34,315 nucleotides of DNA from Bacteroidota bacterium (GTDB lineage: Bacteria > Bacteroidota > Ignavibacteria > Ignavibacteriales > Melioribacteraceae), in NCBI GenBank assembly GCA_021824635.1, contig JAKAKD010000089.1:1-34315 (forward strand), in the 5' to 3' direction. The translations under genes and the position numbers were made by a program. This document shows positions 9,622 to 18,844 of the stretch, one piece after another. The number at the start of each line of letters is the position of its first letter. Position 1 is the stretch's first letter. The notes under the pieces are model-generated. The model saw only the letters and a list, made by a program, of their open reading frames with translations, did not search any database and had not been told where the DNA came from.

Positions 9622-9676
9622 GACAACTATAATTATTTTGATTTGTTTTTAAAATTGAGTTTTGTTTGAGGGAAAA

Positions 9677-10567
9677 ATGAAAGAACTCGGTATCAAGAAG
9701 AATTTTCTTGCCATAGAGAAAGAATATTCTAATTACAATGATTCTGAAATTGCAATTGTTTCTGCACCATTAGAAAAAACCGTCAGCTATGGAAAAGGAA
9801 CAGCTAAAGGTCCGGAAGAAATATTGGAAGCATCTCACTATGTTGAGTTTTATGATGAAGAGCAAAATAGAGAACTCTGTTTTGAAAAAGGAATTTGCAC
9901 TCTTGAGCCGCTTTATCTTCAAAAACTTTCCATCGAAAAATCTCTTGATAAGATTCACAAAGAAGTTGCAAAACATATTGACGCCGGAAAGTTTGTTGTA
10001 ACGTTAGGTGGAGAGCATTCATTATCAACAGCTCCTATTATGGCGTATCACGAACGTTTTCCAAATCTTTCAATACTGCAATTTGACGCTCATTCGGACT
10101 TGCGCGAAAGCTACGAAGGATCTAAATATTCTCACGCAAGCGTAATGGCACGCGTTGCCGAATTTAATTCGGATATTGTCCAAGTCGGAATTCGTGCACA
10201 GTGTAAAGATGAATCTGAATTTCGGAAAGAAAAAAAGATTAAAACATTTTACACACGTGAAATTAAGATGGGGATGTATGGCGACAATTGGCAGGAACTT
10301 GTTGTAAAAAATTTGAAAGAGAATGTTTACATTACATTTGATGTTGACGGCTTTGACCCCTCGTTCATGCCGGCAACCGGAACACCGGAACCGGGCGGTT
10401 TGTTCTGGGATGAAACTATGAACTTATTGAAAATTGTAGGACAAGAAAAAAATATTGTTGGATTTGATGTTGTCGAATTAGCACCGAACAAATTTCATCC
10501 CTCATCGAATTTTGTTGCTGCTAAATTGGTATACAAAATTTTGAATTACGCTTTTATGCGCCGTTAA
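9677..10567 (+). CDS. speB: Agmatinase/arginase-family ureohydrolase
   Basis: This is a 296-residue binuclear manganese hydrolase. The ligand motifs are all present: GGEHS (about residue 110), FDAHSD (about 135) and FDVDGFDP (about 220), plus PATGTPEPGGL near the substrate site. Members release urea from agmatine, arginine, guanidinobutyrate or formiminoglutamate. The overall pattern best matches agmatinase (putrescine synthesis), but the substrate is not provable here. I use the ATG at 9677, which has GAGGG five bases upstream; a TTG at 9662 is in frame. It stands alone behind the paired palindromes. Confidence 0.88.
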   Translation: MKELGIKKNFLAIEKEYSNYNDSEIAIVSAPLEKTVSYGKGTAKGPEEILEASHYVEFYDEEQNRELCFEKGICTLEPLYLQKLSIEKSLDKIHKEVAKHIDAGKFVVTLGGEHSLSTAPIMAYHERFPNLSILQFDAHSDLRESYEGSKYSHASVMARVAEFNSDIVQVGIRAQCKDESEFRKEKKIKTFYTREIKMGMYGDNWQELVVKNLKENVYITFDVDGFDPSFMPATGTPEPGGLFWDETMNLLKIVGQEKNIVGFDVVELAPNKFHPSSNFVAAKLVYKILNYAFMRR

Positions 10568-10655
10568 TAAGATGTGTTGAAATAGTTATTCTTTTTAAGT
10601 AAGTAGATGTTAGAAAATTTTCACGTCTCAAAGGATTATTGTCCGGAGGACTAAT

Positions 10656-11990
10656 ATGGTAAAACGGTTACTCTTCTTATTTATAAGCTTTTCACTTTTC
10701 ACAAATATTCTTGCCCAACACTCAAAAGTTTACATTGCGGATATTGAAGGAGAAATTGATCTCGGTCTTGCCCCTTATGTAACTAGAGTTGTTGATGAAG
10801 CGGCGAAAAATGATGCCAAGGCAATTATTTTTCGCATCAATACTTTTGGCGGAAGAGTTGATGCCGCAACTCAAATTAAAGACGCTATTCTCAACAGCAA
10901 AGTTAAAACGATTGCTTTTATTGATAAGCGCGCCATCTCTGCCGGCGCTTTAATTGCTCTTTCATGCGAAAAGATAGTAATGGTACCGGGCGCTTCCATT
11001 GGTGCTACTACTGTTGTAGATCAATCCGGGCAAAAGCAATCCGAGAAATACCAATCATACATGCGTTCAGAGATGCGTGCAACTGCAGAGAAGAATGGAA
11101 GACGTACTGATATTGCTCAAGGCATGGTAGATGAATCTGTTGTTGTAGCGGATTTGAATGATGATGATAAAAAATTAATAACACTTACTTCTGAAGAAGC
11201 TGTAAAATTTAAAATGGCTGATACTGTTTTAACAAGTATAGATGAAGTGAAAAAGCTTTATGGACTTGAAAATGCAGAAGACGTTATTGTTACTTCGAAT
11301 TGGGCAGAAAAATTTGTAAAATTCTTAAACAATCCAATAATTTCTTCTTTGCTGATTCTTATCGGAATGTTGGGAATTTTTACCGAAATAAAAATGGGAG
11401 TCTGGGGTTTACCTGGAACAATTGCTGTGATTGCTCTCGCTCTCTTCTTCGGATCAGGATACATTCTTCAACTTGCCTCGGCATTTGAAATTGTAATCTT
11501 TATTATTGGTGTAATTCTTTTGCTCCTTGAAATATTTGTTATTCCTGGATTTGGAATAGTTGGAGTTCTTGGAATTCTTATGATGATTGCCGGTTTATTT
11601 TTTGGATTAGTTCCGGACTTTGTTATGACCGACTATTCAACTCTCTCTATGGCTATTGTTCAATTTGCATCAGTTTTCGTATTAGCTGCTATTTTTATTT
11701 TTATTCTTTCTAAATTATTGCCTAAATCAACTATTTGGAATAGACTTATACTTCAAGACAACATTGTCACTAAATCCGGATACGCAACAAGACCGTCATT
11801 TGATCATCTGATTGGTGCAGAGGGAACTGCCTTAACAACTTTGCGTCCTGCAGGTTCAGCAATGATTAATGGAGAACGAATTGATGTTGTTACGGAAGGC
11901 GATTATATAAATCACGATTCTGAAATAGTAGTCAAGGCAGTAGAAGGATCAAAAGTTGTGGTGGGAATTAAAAAAAGTAGCACAGATTAA
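10656..11990 (+). CDS. NfeD-family membrane-bound ClpP-class serine protease
   Basis: The 444 residues start with a signal peptide (KRLLFLFISFSLFTNILAQ). A ClpP/SppA-like periplasmic protease domain follows to about residue 210: RINTFGGRVDAATQI, then the nucleophile Ser in RAISAGALIAL and GASIGATTV. Four membrane helices lie at about 225-350, and an OB-fold NfeD C-terminal domain (GAEGTALTTLRPAGSAMING) closes the protein. Family members partner with stomatin/SPFH proteins in membrane quality control; no such partner is in the window. The Shine-Dalgarno GGAGGA precedes the ATG. The stop codon lies in the terminator hairpin. Confidence 0.92.
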   Translation: MVKRLLFLFISFSLFTNILAQHSKVYIADIEGEIDLGLAPYVTRVVDEAAKNDAKAIIFRINTFGGRVDAATQIKDAILNSKVKTIAFIDKRAISAGALIALSCEKIVMVPGASIGATTVVDQSGQKQSEKYQSYMRSEMRATAEKNGRRTDIAQGMVDESVVVADLNDDDKKLITLTSEEAVKFKMADTVLTSIDEVKKLYGLENAEDVIVTSNWAEKFVKFLNNPIISSLLILIGMLGIFTEIKMGVWGLPGTIAVIALALFFGSGYILQLASAFEIVIFIIGVILLLLEIFVIPGFGIVGVLGILMMIAGLFFGLVPDFVMTDYSTLSMAIVQFASVFVLAAIFIFILSKLLPKSTIWNRLILQDNIVTKSGYATRPSFDHLIGAEGTALTTLRPAGSAMINGERIDVVTEGDYINHDSEIVVKAVEGSKVVVGIKKSSTD

Positions 11991-12003
11991 GAATCTGTGC
12001 TAC
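11977..12003. terminator. Bidirectional intrinsic terminator between convergent genes
   Basis: GTAGCACAGATT and AATCTGTGCTAC form a perfect 12-bp stem with a three-base loop AAG. The TAA of the NfeD gene is inside it. The run of seven A bases on the left is a U tract for minus-strand transcripts; the right side (TAGATTTTACT) is a weaker U tract for plus-strand transcripts. It separates the convergent nfeD and lipoprotein genes. Confidence 0.8.
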
Positions 12004-12013
12004 ATAGATTTTA

Positions 12014-13048
12014 CTACAATAGCTCAACAATATTTTTATTTATTGATAAGTCTTTTCTAATTGAGTGTCTCATCTTTTGAGTGGCGTCTTTTCCGTCAAC
12101 AGTAACACCCATTTCTACGTTTGTAGAAGTTTCGCTTTTAATCATAATACCTTTATCTACATCGAATAAAATAATTCCGTTGCCTATAACTTTAGGATCA
12201 TCAAAAACATAATCCATTCCTTCCTGTGTGCCTTTTTTGTTTCCGGTAGATTTAGATGTAAGTGTAGCGCTTAACTTTGCAATCTTATCTTCTCCGGCTT
12301 TTACAAAATCTTCCACCTTAAAAACGGAATTTGTTTCCACCTGAAATACAGCTAAAGTTGCCGTAGATGTTGATTGCCAAGATGAATCTTTAGCTACTTC
12401 CTTTGAAGTCAATTCTCGGAAAAGAAGTTGAGTCTTAGGTTTTATTTCTCCTTCGCTAATATTCTTTATAAGAGTTGCTTTCTGGTCAGCAGTAATTTTT
12501 TGCATTTCTGGTTTTAGTTTGATCATCTTATCTGCCATCTTATCAATTCGTGTAACTTCCAATATTTCACCTTTCTGATTTATACGAATGCGGTATGGCG
12601 AGTTAACAATAGTTTCAAACTCAGCAAATTTATCTTTCTCTTCTTTTGATAATTTTGCAGTTGAATTGTAATTCAATTTTTGTCCATTTGCATCAGTGCT
12701 GAAATTGATAGAAGAAATTGTTACATCTAGTTCTGCAACGTTATCCTTGTCAACATCAACTACTTCAATATCAAAAACGTAAGTAAGAGACTGATCGGAA
12801 TTCGATTTCATTAAAGAATCTACTTTAATCGTCTGAATTGAGTTTGAAATGGTAGTTAATTTATAACGCAGTTTTTCGTCTTTCTTGAATTTATATTTCA
12901 ATAATATTTTTTGTCCGCCCATATCAATGCTTTTGAGATTATTAACATTGATTGAAGCGGCGTTTGGTATAGTTTCTTTTTTACCGCAGGCAATTACAAT
13001 TGTAAGAGCAAGCAGAACCGAGACTATTTTAAAAAATTTGTTTGTCAT
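12014..13048 (-). CDS. Hypothetical lipoprotein, DUF6263-like
   Basis: This 344-residue protein starts with a lipoprotein signal peptide (KIVSVLLALTIVIACGKKE, lipobox VIAC), so it should be anchored in an envelope membrane. The body is beta-rich and polar, with the pattern LLKYKFKKDEKLRYKLT near the start, YRIRINQKGEILEVTRID mid-protein and DVDKGIMIKSET near the end. These resemble the DUF6263 family, which has no assigned function. It begins 60 bases past the ndk stop, beyond that gene's terminator, so it may be a separate unit. Confidence 0.7.
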   Translation of the reverse strand: MTNKFFKIVSVLLALTIVIACGKKETIPNAASINVNNLKSIDMGGQKILLKYKFKKDEKLRYKLTTISNSIQTIKVDSLMKSNSDQSLTYVFDIEVVDVDKDNVAELDVTISSINFSTDANGQKLNYNSTAKLSKEEKDKFAEFETIVNSPYRIRINQKGEILEVTRIDKMADKMIKLKPEMQKITADQKATLIKNISEGEIKPKTQLLFRELTSKEVAKDSSWQSTSTATLAVFQVETNSVFKVEDFVKAGEDKIAKLSATLTSKSTGNKKGTQEGMDYVFDDPKVIGNGIILFDVDKGIMIKSETSTNVEMGVTVDGKDATQKMRHSIRKDLSINKNIVELL

Positions 13049-13074
13049 TTAATTCTCTCTGTATGATTAAAAAA

Positions 13075-13094
13075 CTCCCCTTTAAGAAGGGGAG
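13075..13094 (-). terminator. Intrinsic terminator of ndk
   Basis: CTCCCCTT and AAGGGGAG form a perfect 8-bp stem with loop TAAG. On the minus strand it follows the ndk stop by 14 bases and is followed by a T run (TTTTTAA). Confidence 0.8.
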
Positions 13095-13108
13095 AGTGTC
13101 TAAATAAA

Positions 13109-13540
13109 TTAGAAACCGTTTATATCAAGAAGTTCTTTGCGCGAGAAGAAATGTAAAATTTCTTTTGCGGCGTTTTCGTCCGAGTCTGAACCATGTACAA
13201 TATTTTCCTGAATACTATCTGCATACAATTTTCTAATTGTCCCTTCCGCAGCTTTAGTTGGGTCAGTAGCTCCAATTAGTTTGCGAAAATCTTCAACAGC
13301 GTTTTCTTTCTCAAGAGCAATGGGAACGCATGGGCCTGAAGTCATATAAGCAATAAGGTCATTGAAGAAAGGACGTTCTTTATGTATCTCATAAAATCCT
13401 TTTGCCGAATCTTCTGTAAGCTTAACCATCTTTAATGCGCTTACTTTAAAGCCTGCACTTTGAATTTGTGTGATAACTTTGCCAATTAAATTTTTCTTAA
13501 CACAATCTGGTTTAAGAATCGCAAGTGTTTTGTTGTTCAA
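13109..13540 (-). CDS. ndk: Nucleoside diphosphate kinase
   Basis: Ndk transfers the gamma phosphate of ATP to nucleoside diphosphates through a phosphohistidine. The 143-residue length is typical. Visible motifs are the start [18 protein letters not shown]50-x2-H in [11 protein letters not shown], and the active-site His116 in [12 protein letters not shown]. It lies 27 bases downstream of sucD on the same strand and ends at a strong terminator, so the pair is likely one transcript. Succinyl-CoA ligase and Ndk are known to associate in some bacteria. Confidence 0.97.
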   Translation of the reverse strand: MNNKTLAILKPDCVKKNLIGKVITQIQSAGFKVSALKMVKLTEDSAKGFYEIHKERPFFNDLIAYMTSGPCVPIALEKENAVEDFRKLIGATDPTKAAEGTIRKLYADSIQENIVHGSDSDENAAKEILHFFSRKELLDINGF

Positions 13541-13567
13541 TCTCTAACTCCTTTATTAATTTTCATA

Positions 13568-14566
13568 TTATTTTTTCTTAGATATTTTTTTCTTTGGTAA
13601 TACTTTTTTTATTGCAACTTTCTTCACTGTTTTTTTCTCACTGGATATTTTCTTCTTTACTTCTTTCTTCTTTACTTCTTTCTTCTTCTCTTTATCTAAT
13701 GCTTTCTTCATTGTAATTCCAATCTCAGCGGGACTTTCAACAACATGAATTCCTGCTTTTTTCATTGCAGCCATTTTTTCTGCGGCTGTTCCTTTTCCGC
13801 CAGAAATTATTGCGCCTGCATGACCCATACGGCGTCCTGGAGGTGCTGTTCTTCCTGCAATAAATCCAACTACAGGTTTCTTGACATTCTTCTTAATAAA
13901 ATCAGCTGCTTCTTCCTCAGCGCTTCCGCCAATTTCTCCGATCATAATAATCCCTTCTGTACCGGGATCTTCATTGAACAATTTAATGACATCAATAAAA
14001 CGTGAGCCAATGATCGGGTCGCCGCCGATACCCACGCAAGTTGATTGACCAATGCCAAGATCGGTTAATTGTTTTACGGCTTCGTAAGTTAAAGTGCCGC
14101 TACGGGATACAACGCCAATTTTTCCTTGCTTGTGAATGAAGCCGGGCATGATACCAATTTTTGCTTTACCTGGTGAAATTACACCGGGACAATTTGGGCC
14201 AACCAGACGAACATTTTTTTCTTTGATAAGATTATAAACTGCAACCATATCTTTAGTCGGAATTCCTTCTGTAATGCAGACTACCAGTTTGATCCCTGCA
14301 TTAGCTGCTTCAAGAATTGCATCTGCGGCAAAGGATGGCGGTACAAAGATTGCAGACGCTTCTGCTTTTGTGGTTTTAACTGCATCGGCAAGAGTATTAA
14401 ATATTGGAACGTTAGTGTCTTCAAACTTTTGACCACCTTTGCCGGGTGTTACACCTGCAACAACGTTTGTTCCGTATTCGATCATCTGTTTTGTGTGAAA
14501 TGAACCTTCACCGCCGGTTATTCCTTGAACAACCACGCGTGTTTTTTTGTCGAGTAGTATACTCAT
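13568..14566 (-). CDS. sucD: Succinyl-CoA ligase alpha subunit with lysine-rich C-terminal tail
   Basis: The alpha subunit binds CoA and carries the phosphohistidine of the TCA-cycle ligase. Core residues 1-290 are standard: [57 protein letters not shown], and the phosphorylated His249 in [10 protein letters not shown]. An extra tail follows the usual end: residues 291-332 contain 22 lysines ([30 protein letters not shown]). The beta subunit sucC is not adjacent. ndk follows in the same orientation. Confidence 0.95.
   Translation of the reverse strand: MSILLDKKTRVVVQGITGGEGSFHTKQMIEYGTNVVAGVTPGKGGQKFEDTNVPIFNTLADAVKTTKAEASAIFVPPSFAADAILEAANAGIKLVVCITEGIPTKDMVAVYNLIKEKNVRLVGPNCPGVISPGKAKIGIMPGFIHKQGKIGVVSRSGTLTYEAVKQLTDLGIGQSTCVGIGGDPIIGSRFIDVIKLFNEDPGTEGIIMIGEIGGSAEEEAADFIKKNVKKPVVGFIAGRTAPPGRRMGHAGAIISGGKGTAAEKMAAMKKAGIHVVESPAEIGITMKKALDKEKKKEVKKKEVKKKISSEKKTVKKVAIKKVLPKKKISKKK
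13651..13680 (-). repeat. 15-bp perfect tandem repeat in the sucD tail
   Basis: TCTTCTTTACTTCTT occurs twice in direct succession and continues as TCTTCTTCTC. On the coding strand it encodes the repeated KKEVK units of the SucD tail, so repeat slippage probably built or lengthened the tail. Confidence 0.8.
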
Positions 14567-14629
14567 GTTTTTTCCTTGATAATTGATTCTAAAAATTGAC
14601 TGGCCAAAATTAAGAAAGGTTAGGGAATA

Positions 14630-16042
14630 TTACCTATCAAAAATTTGACTGAATTGAAGTAAACTTAGCTCATCAAACTGTCTTGACATCACCTGCATTC
14701 CGATTGGTAAACCTTGCATGTCTTTACCGATTGGAATATTTATTCCCGGAATACCTGCTAGGTTGGCAGAAGTGGTGTATATATCGCCAAGATACATCTC
14801 AAGGGGATCGCTTGTTTTTTCTCCAATCTTAAATGCGGTTGTTGGAGTTGTAGGTGTAAGAATGAGATCAACTTTTTCGAATGCTTTGTCAAAATCTTGT
14901 TTTAACAGTCGGCGTACTTTTTGAGCTTTGCGGTAATATGCATCGTAATAACCGGATGATAAAACATATGTGCCAAGCATTATTCTTCTTTTTACTTCAC
15001 TGCCAAAACCTTCCGAGCGGGAATTAACATACATGTTCAGCAAATTATTATCTTCTTTTGATCTGAATCCATAACGGACTCCATCAAAGCGTGCAAGGTT
15101 TGATGATGCTTCCGCTGTAGTTAATATGTAATAAGTTGCTATCGAGTATTCGGTGTGGGGGAGTTCAATTTCGTAGATTTCAAATCCTTGTTCTTTCAAG
15201 AATTCTACTTTTTCAAAAATTGCATTTCGTATCTCTTCATTCAATCCTTCTGCAAAATATTCTTTCGGTAAACCGATTCTAAGTTTTTTCCTTGAGTGCA
15301 GATTAGTAACGAAATTCGGAACATCTGTTTTAAAACTTGTAGAATCGTTTTCATCATAACCTGATATAACGGAAAGAACTAAAGCAATGTCATCAACATT
15401 TCTGGCAAATGGTCCTACAGTGTCGAACGAAGAAGCAAATGCGGTTAATCCGTAACGTGAGACTCGTCCGTAAGTTGGTTTCAATCCATAAATGCCGCAA
15501 AATGCTGCCGGCTGGCGGATTGATCCGCCCGTATCTGTTCCAATAGATGCATCGCAAAGATCTGCAGCAACCGCCGCTGCAGAACCGCCGCTTGAACCGC
15601 CGGGCACACGTGATGTATCAACTGGATTTAATACAGTTCCGAACGCAGAGTTTTCGTTTGATGAACCCATTGCAAATTCATCGCAGTTTGTTTTACCGAT
15701 TATAATGGCATCTTCATCAATTAATTTTTGAATAGCGGTAGCGGTGTAAATTGAAATGAAATCTCTTAAAATGTTAGATGAGCAAGTTAACGGTTTTTGA
15801 TTAATGGCAAGAACATCTTTAACGGCAATTACCATTCCGGCAAGTTTACCCGCTGAACCGTTTTTAATCTTTTGTTCAATTGATGAAGTCTGTTCGATGC
15901 AGTCATCAAAAACAAAATTAAATGCGTTCAGATTTGAATTTTCTTTGATGTTGTTTAGAAAGAAGGAAACATTTTCTTGCAAAGAAATGCTCCCTTCTTT
16001 AATCAAAGAAATCTTTTCTGAGTGATTTTTGTAATTAAGCAA
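14630..16042 (-). CDS. gatA: Aspartyl/glutamyl-tRNA amidotransferase subunit A
   Basis: GatA is the amidase subunit that releases ammonia from glutamine to convert Asp-tRNA(Asn) or Glu-tRNA(Gln). It has 470 residues of the amidase-signature family. The Ser-cisSer-Lys triad is Lys75 (IAVKDVLA), Ser150 (VPGGSSGGSAA) and Ser174 (GTDTGGSIRQPAA), each offset by four from S. aureus GatA. The start is TTG at 16042, with GGTGAT upstream. tatA lies 37 bases upstream on the same strand. gatB and gatC are elsewhere. Confidence 0.95.
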   Translation of the reverse strand: MLNYKNHSEKISLIKEGSISLQENVSFFLNNIKENSNLNAFNFVFDDCIEQTSSIEQKIKNGSAGKLAGMVIAVKDVLAINQKPLTCSSNILRDFISIYTATAIQKLIDEDAIIIGKTNCDEFAMGSSNENSAFGTVLNPVDTSRVPGGSSGGSAAAVAADLCDASIGTDTGGSIRQPAAFCGIYGLKPTYGRVSRYGLTAFASSFDTVGPFARNVDDIALVLSVISGYDENDSTSFKTDVPNFVTNLHSRKKLRIGLPKEYFAEGLNEEIRNAIFEKVEFLKEQGFEIYEIELPHTEYSIATYYILTTAEASSNLARFDGVRYGFRSKEDNNLLNMYVNSRSEGFGSEVKRRIMLGTYVLSSGYYDAYYRKAQKVRRLLKQDFDKAFEKVDLILTPTTPTTAFKIGEKTSDPLEMYLGDIYTTSANLAGIPGINIPIGKDMQGLPIGMQVMSRQFDELSLLQFSQIFDR

Positions 16043-16079
16043 ATTAAATCACCGGAAGAATTGTGAGAAGATTATAAAA

Positions 16080-16271
16080 TTATTTTTTCTCGTCTTTAGA
16101 ATCGGGTTTATCAGAAATTTTAATGTCTTCTTGAACGTCGTTCAAAGCTTTTTTGAACTCTCTCATACCTTTGCCAATACCTTGAGCAAGTTCAGGAATC
16201 TTTTTCGATCCGAAAAGAATTAAAATTACAAGCACAATTAAAAGTATCTCACCAGCTCCAAGATTGCCCAT
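16080..16271 (-). CDS. tatA: Twin-arginine translocase subunit TatA/E
   Basis: The 63 residues hold one N-terminal membrane helix ([15 protein letters not shown]), the hinge [20 protein letters not shown] that defines the family, and a short charged amphipathic tail. TatA oligomers form the passage for folded Tat substrates. tatC is not in the window. It lies between purQ and gatA on the same strand. Confidence 0.95.
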   Translation of the reverse strand: MGNLGAGEILLIVLVILILFGSKKIPELAQGIGKGMREFKKALNDVQEDIKISDKPDSKDEKK

Positions 16272-16317
16272 AATGACCTCAATATTTTATTTTGTGTTTT
16301 TATTCAAAACTGATTAC

Positions 16318-17013
16318 TTAGCTTAAATAATTTTCAGCTACCGAATTGAACAACAGTGCGCCGTCAGTGTTCCCAAGTATAGGGTCGCAGCACCTTTCCG
16401 GATGAGGCATAAGTCCCATAACGTTTTTTTTCTTATTTACTATTCCGGCAATATTATTTAAAGAGCCGTTGGGGTTAAATCCGTCAGCGACATTACCTTC
16501 CGGAGAAACATAACGGAATAAAACTTGTTTATTTGTCTCGAGTTCATTTAATGTAGTTTCATCGGCAAAATAATTGCCGTCTCCGTGAGCAACTGGAATT
16601 TTCAAAACCTTTTGATGAACTGATTTTGTGAAAATGTTGTCGTTGTGCTCAACTCTTAAATAGACATCTTTGCACACAAATTTTAGCGATTCATTCTTCA
16701 TCATAACGCCGGGAAGTAAACCCAATTCCAGTAATATTTGGAAACCATTGCAAATCCCGATTACAATGCCGCCGTTCTCGGCAAATTTATAGACAGATTC
16801 CATGATAGGGGAGAAGCGGGCTATGGCACCGGTGCGAAGATAATCTCCGTATGAAAATCCGCCCGGAAGAATTACTACATCGCTTCCTTTTAAATCTTTC
16901 TCTTTATGCCAGAGGAATTCAGATTGGTATCCTAAAATTTTTTTAACGGCAAAGTATGCATCGTGGTCGCAATTAGAGCCGGGAAAAACAACAACTCCAA
17001 ATTTCGGTTTCAT
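16318..17013 (-). CDS. purQ: Phosphoribosylformylglycinamidine synthase subunit PurQ
   Basis: PurQ is the glutaminase subunit of FGAM synthase in purine synthesis. It is a 231-residue class I glutamine amidotransferase with VVFPGSNCDHDA, LPGGFSYGDYLRTGAIA, the nucleophile Cys88 in GICNGFQ, and the His/Glu pair in MPHPERCCD. It overlaps purS by four bases (ATGA), so the two are coupled. The separate purS-purQ organisation implies a small-type PurL elsewhere. Confidence 0.97.
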   Translation of the reverse strand: MKPKFGVVVFPGSNCDHDAYFAVKKILGYQSEFLWHKEKDLKGSDVVILPGGFSYGDYLRTGAIARFSPIMESVYKFAENGGIVIGICNGFQILLELGLLPGVMMKNESLKFVCKDVYLRVEHNDNIFTKSVHQKVLKIPVAHGDGNYFADETTLNELETNKQVLFRYVSPEGNVADGFNPNGSLNNIAGIVNKKKNVMGLMPHPERCCDPILGNTDGALLFNSVAENYLS

Positions 17014-17261
17014 TTCACTTCTTCCAATGTGAATTCAAAATCTTCCATAATGGGATTTGAAAGAAGTTTCTGGCTGTATTCACGCACTTCTTTCTCGGCA
17101 ACAGTCTTATCATTGGTCTCAACAAAAAACTCGATGTATTTACCAATCCGGGTTTTTTTTACATTATTGAATCCAAGAAGTTTAGCGCCTTGCTCAACTG
17201 CTTTTCCTTCCGGATCTAAAATTTTTGGGCGGCGTTTTACGATAACAGTTGCTTTATACAC
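17010..17261 (-). CDS. purS: Phosphoribosylformylglycinamidine synthase subunit PurS
   Basis: This 83-residue protein matches the PurS fold: KATVIVKRRPKILDPEGKAV, then LGFNNVKKTRIGKYIE. PurS bridges PurL and PurQ for ammonia channelling. It overlaps purQ (four bases) downstream and pssA (eight bases) upstream. Confidence 0.95.
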   Translation of the reverse strand: MYKATVIVKRRPKILDPEGKAVEQGAKLLGFNNVKKTRIGKYIEFFVETNDKTVAEKEVREYSQKLLSNPIMEDFEFTLEEVK

Positions 17262-18018
17262 TTTTATTCTCCAGTGTTTTATTCCCGTTTCCGTTCTCGT
17301 CTTTCTTATTAATGACTAACAAATATATCTTTCTAAGAATTCCAAATAAGACAATTCCAAAAATGATGTAGAAAATAATTTCTCCATTTGTGAGAAGAGT
17401 CGTTATGAGTACAACAACTAGAATTGTAAACAGAAAAAATTTATCTCTGAAATTTTTGTCTCGGAGTTTTGGCAATGCATTGTAACGGATTTTACTTACC
17501 ATCAAAAGAGAAAGAAACAGAACGAGCGGGATAACAAAATAATTATATGGCTCAATGATTTTTCCGTCATGATGGAAAGACAAGACAAACAGAGCAATTG
17601 TTAGAGCTTGCATTGGAATTGGCAAACCTTTGAAGTCGCCCTTCGTATTCAAATCTTCAACTTGAATATTGAACCGAGCTAACCGTAATGCGCCAAATAT
17701 TAGTAACAATGAACTAAGCAAAATTCCCCAGCCGCCAAATTGAAAAGCGTATGCTTTGTAAATTAGGAATGCCGGCGCAGCACCAAAACTTACAACATCG
17801 GAGAGGGAATCGAGTTCAACTCCAAAACGGCTTGAAGTTCCAAGCAGACGGGCAACAATTCCGTCAAGCATATCAAAAATTGCGGCTGCAATAATCATTA
17901 TAGAAGCTCCCCGGAAATCATGTTGAGACGCAAACACGATTGAGAAGAATCCGCACAAAACATTAAACGTTGTAACAGTATTAGCAATAAATGATTTTTG
18001 AAATAAAGATTTATTCAT
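17254..18018 (-). CDS. pssA: CDP-diacylglycerol-serine O-phosphatidyltransferase
   Basis: PssA makes phosphatidylserine from CDP-diacylglycerol and serine. This 254-residue polytopic membrane protein has the full CDP-alcohol phosphotransferase motif: DMLDGIVARLLG, then SSRFGVELDSLSD. FGAAPAFL follows. It shares one base with psd, so the two consecutive steps to phosphatidylethanolamine are adjacent. The C-terminal tail is hydrophilic (NKKDENGNGNK) and overlaps purS. Confidence 0.95.
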   Translation of the reverse strand: MNKSLFQKSFIANTVTTFNVLCGFFSIVFASQHDFRGASIMIIAAAIFDMLDGIVARLLGTSSRFGVELDSLSDVVSFGAAPAFLIYKAYAFQFGGWGILLSSLLLIFGALRLARFNIQVEDLNTKGDFKGLPIPMQALTIALFVLSFHHDGKIIEPYNYFVIPLVLFLSLLMVSKIRYNALPKLRDKNFRDKFFLFTILVVVLITTLLTNGEIIFYIIFGIVLFGILRKIYLLVINKKDENGNGNKTLENKSV

Positions 18019-18665
18019 TATTCGATCTCGAAAAGAATTGTCTCGCCTGCAGTCACTACATCTCCAAGTTTAACTTTTAATTTCCAGTTAGCTGGAACAA
18101 TTACATCTGAACGGCTGCCAAATTTTATCATTCCAAAACGGGTTCCCATTTTAACAGAGTCGCCAACTTTCAAATCGCAAACAATTCGTCTTGCTATAAA
18201 TCCGGCTACTTGTGTGAAAAAGACTTTTCCTTTACTGTTTGTAATTCCAATTTCAGTTCGTTCGTTTCGTTTATCGGCTTTTTCATGAAAAGCGACTAAA
18301 TATTCTCCGGCAACATATTTGAAATATTCTACTTTACCGTCAATAGGAATCCGGTTAACATGCACATTAAGCGGCGACATAAAGATTGAAATTTGTTTGG
18401 CGTTCTCTTTTAAGAATTCTCCTTCGTACACATCTTTTATAATAACAATTTTCCCATCCGCCGGAGAAAGCACCACATTTTTTTTATTTGGAGACGTTCG
18501 CTCTGGATCCCGGAAAAAATTCAATGAAAAAAGGAAGAAAACGATTGAAAAAACTATAAGAGAGTACTTGATCCATCCATTTTGAATGAACAATGAACCA
18601 AGTATTAGTACAAGAGAGAATCCTGCACAGAATAAAAATGTATTTAGCCCATACTTTGTAATCAT
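18018..18665 (-). CDS. psd: Phosphatidylserine decarboxylase (short type)
   Basis: Psd decarboxylates phosphatidylserine to phosphatidylethanolamine with a pyruvoyl group formed by self-cleavage at a Gly-Ser bond. The cleavage motif is FGSR in GMIKFGSRSDVIVP near the C-terminus, the form seen in the short Psd class. Upstream are two membrane helices (about 10-55), LSPADGKIVIIKDV and MSPLNVHVNRIPIDG. I use the ATG at 18665 (215 residues); an in-frame TTG at 18686 would add seven residues, and neither has a clear Shine-Dalgarno. It is the first gene of the minus-strand psd-pssA-purS-purQ run. Confidence 0.93.
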   Translation of the reverse strand: MITKYGLNTFLFCAGFSLVLILGSLFIQNGWIKYSLIVFSIVFFLFSLNFFRDPERTSPNKKNVVLSPADGKIVIIKDVYEGEFLKENAKQISIFMSPLNVHVNRIPIDGKVEYFKYVAGEYLVAFHEKADKRNERTEIGITNSKGKVFFTQVAGFIARRIVCDLKVGDSVKMGTRFGMIKFGSRSDVIVPANWKLKVKLGDVVTAGETILFEIE

Positions 18666-18746
18666 ATAGAAAATGTTTGTGAACAATAACTATAAAACAC
18701 GTCTGCTAAAGACGGTGCAAATGTAATATTTTATCTCTTCAATTTC

Positions 18747-18773
18747 TTGTGAAACTTTTTTTTGCTAACTTTC
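18747..18773 (+). promoter_or_regulatory. Possible Bacteroidetes-type promoter for ybaB-recR
   Basis: TTG at 18747 and TAACTTTC at 18766-18773 are separated by about 16 bases, resembling the Bacteroidetes TTTG...TAnnTTTG promoter. The same TAACTTT(G) motif precedes the toxin gene at 286. It lies in the 180-base gap between the divergent psd and ybaB. The match is weak. Confidence 0.25.
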
Positions 18774-18844
18774 GCATGAACAAATCAAGAAAGAAAATCA
18801 CTCATACCAACAATTCGCAAATTTAATTTAATAACGGAGGATTA

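Noticed and set aside
10640-10655. Short GTCC-GGA-GGAC palindrome overlapping the nfeD ribosome binding site
   Set aside because: A 4-bp stem with a 3-base loop is too weak to claim a regulatory switch.
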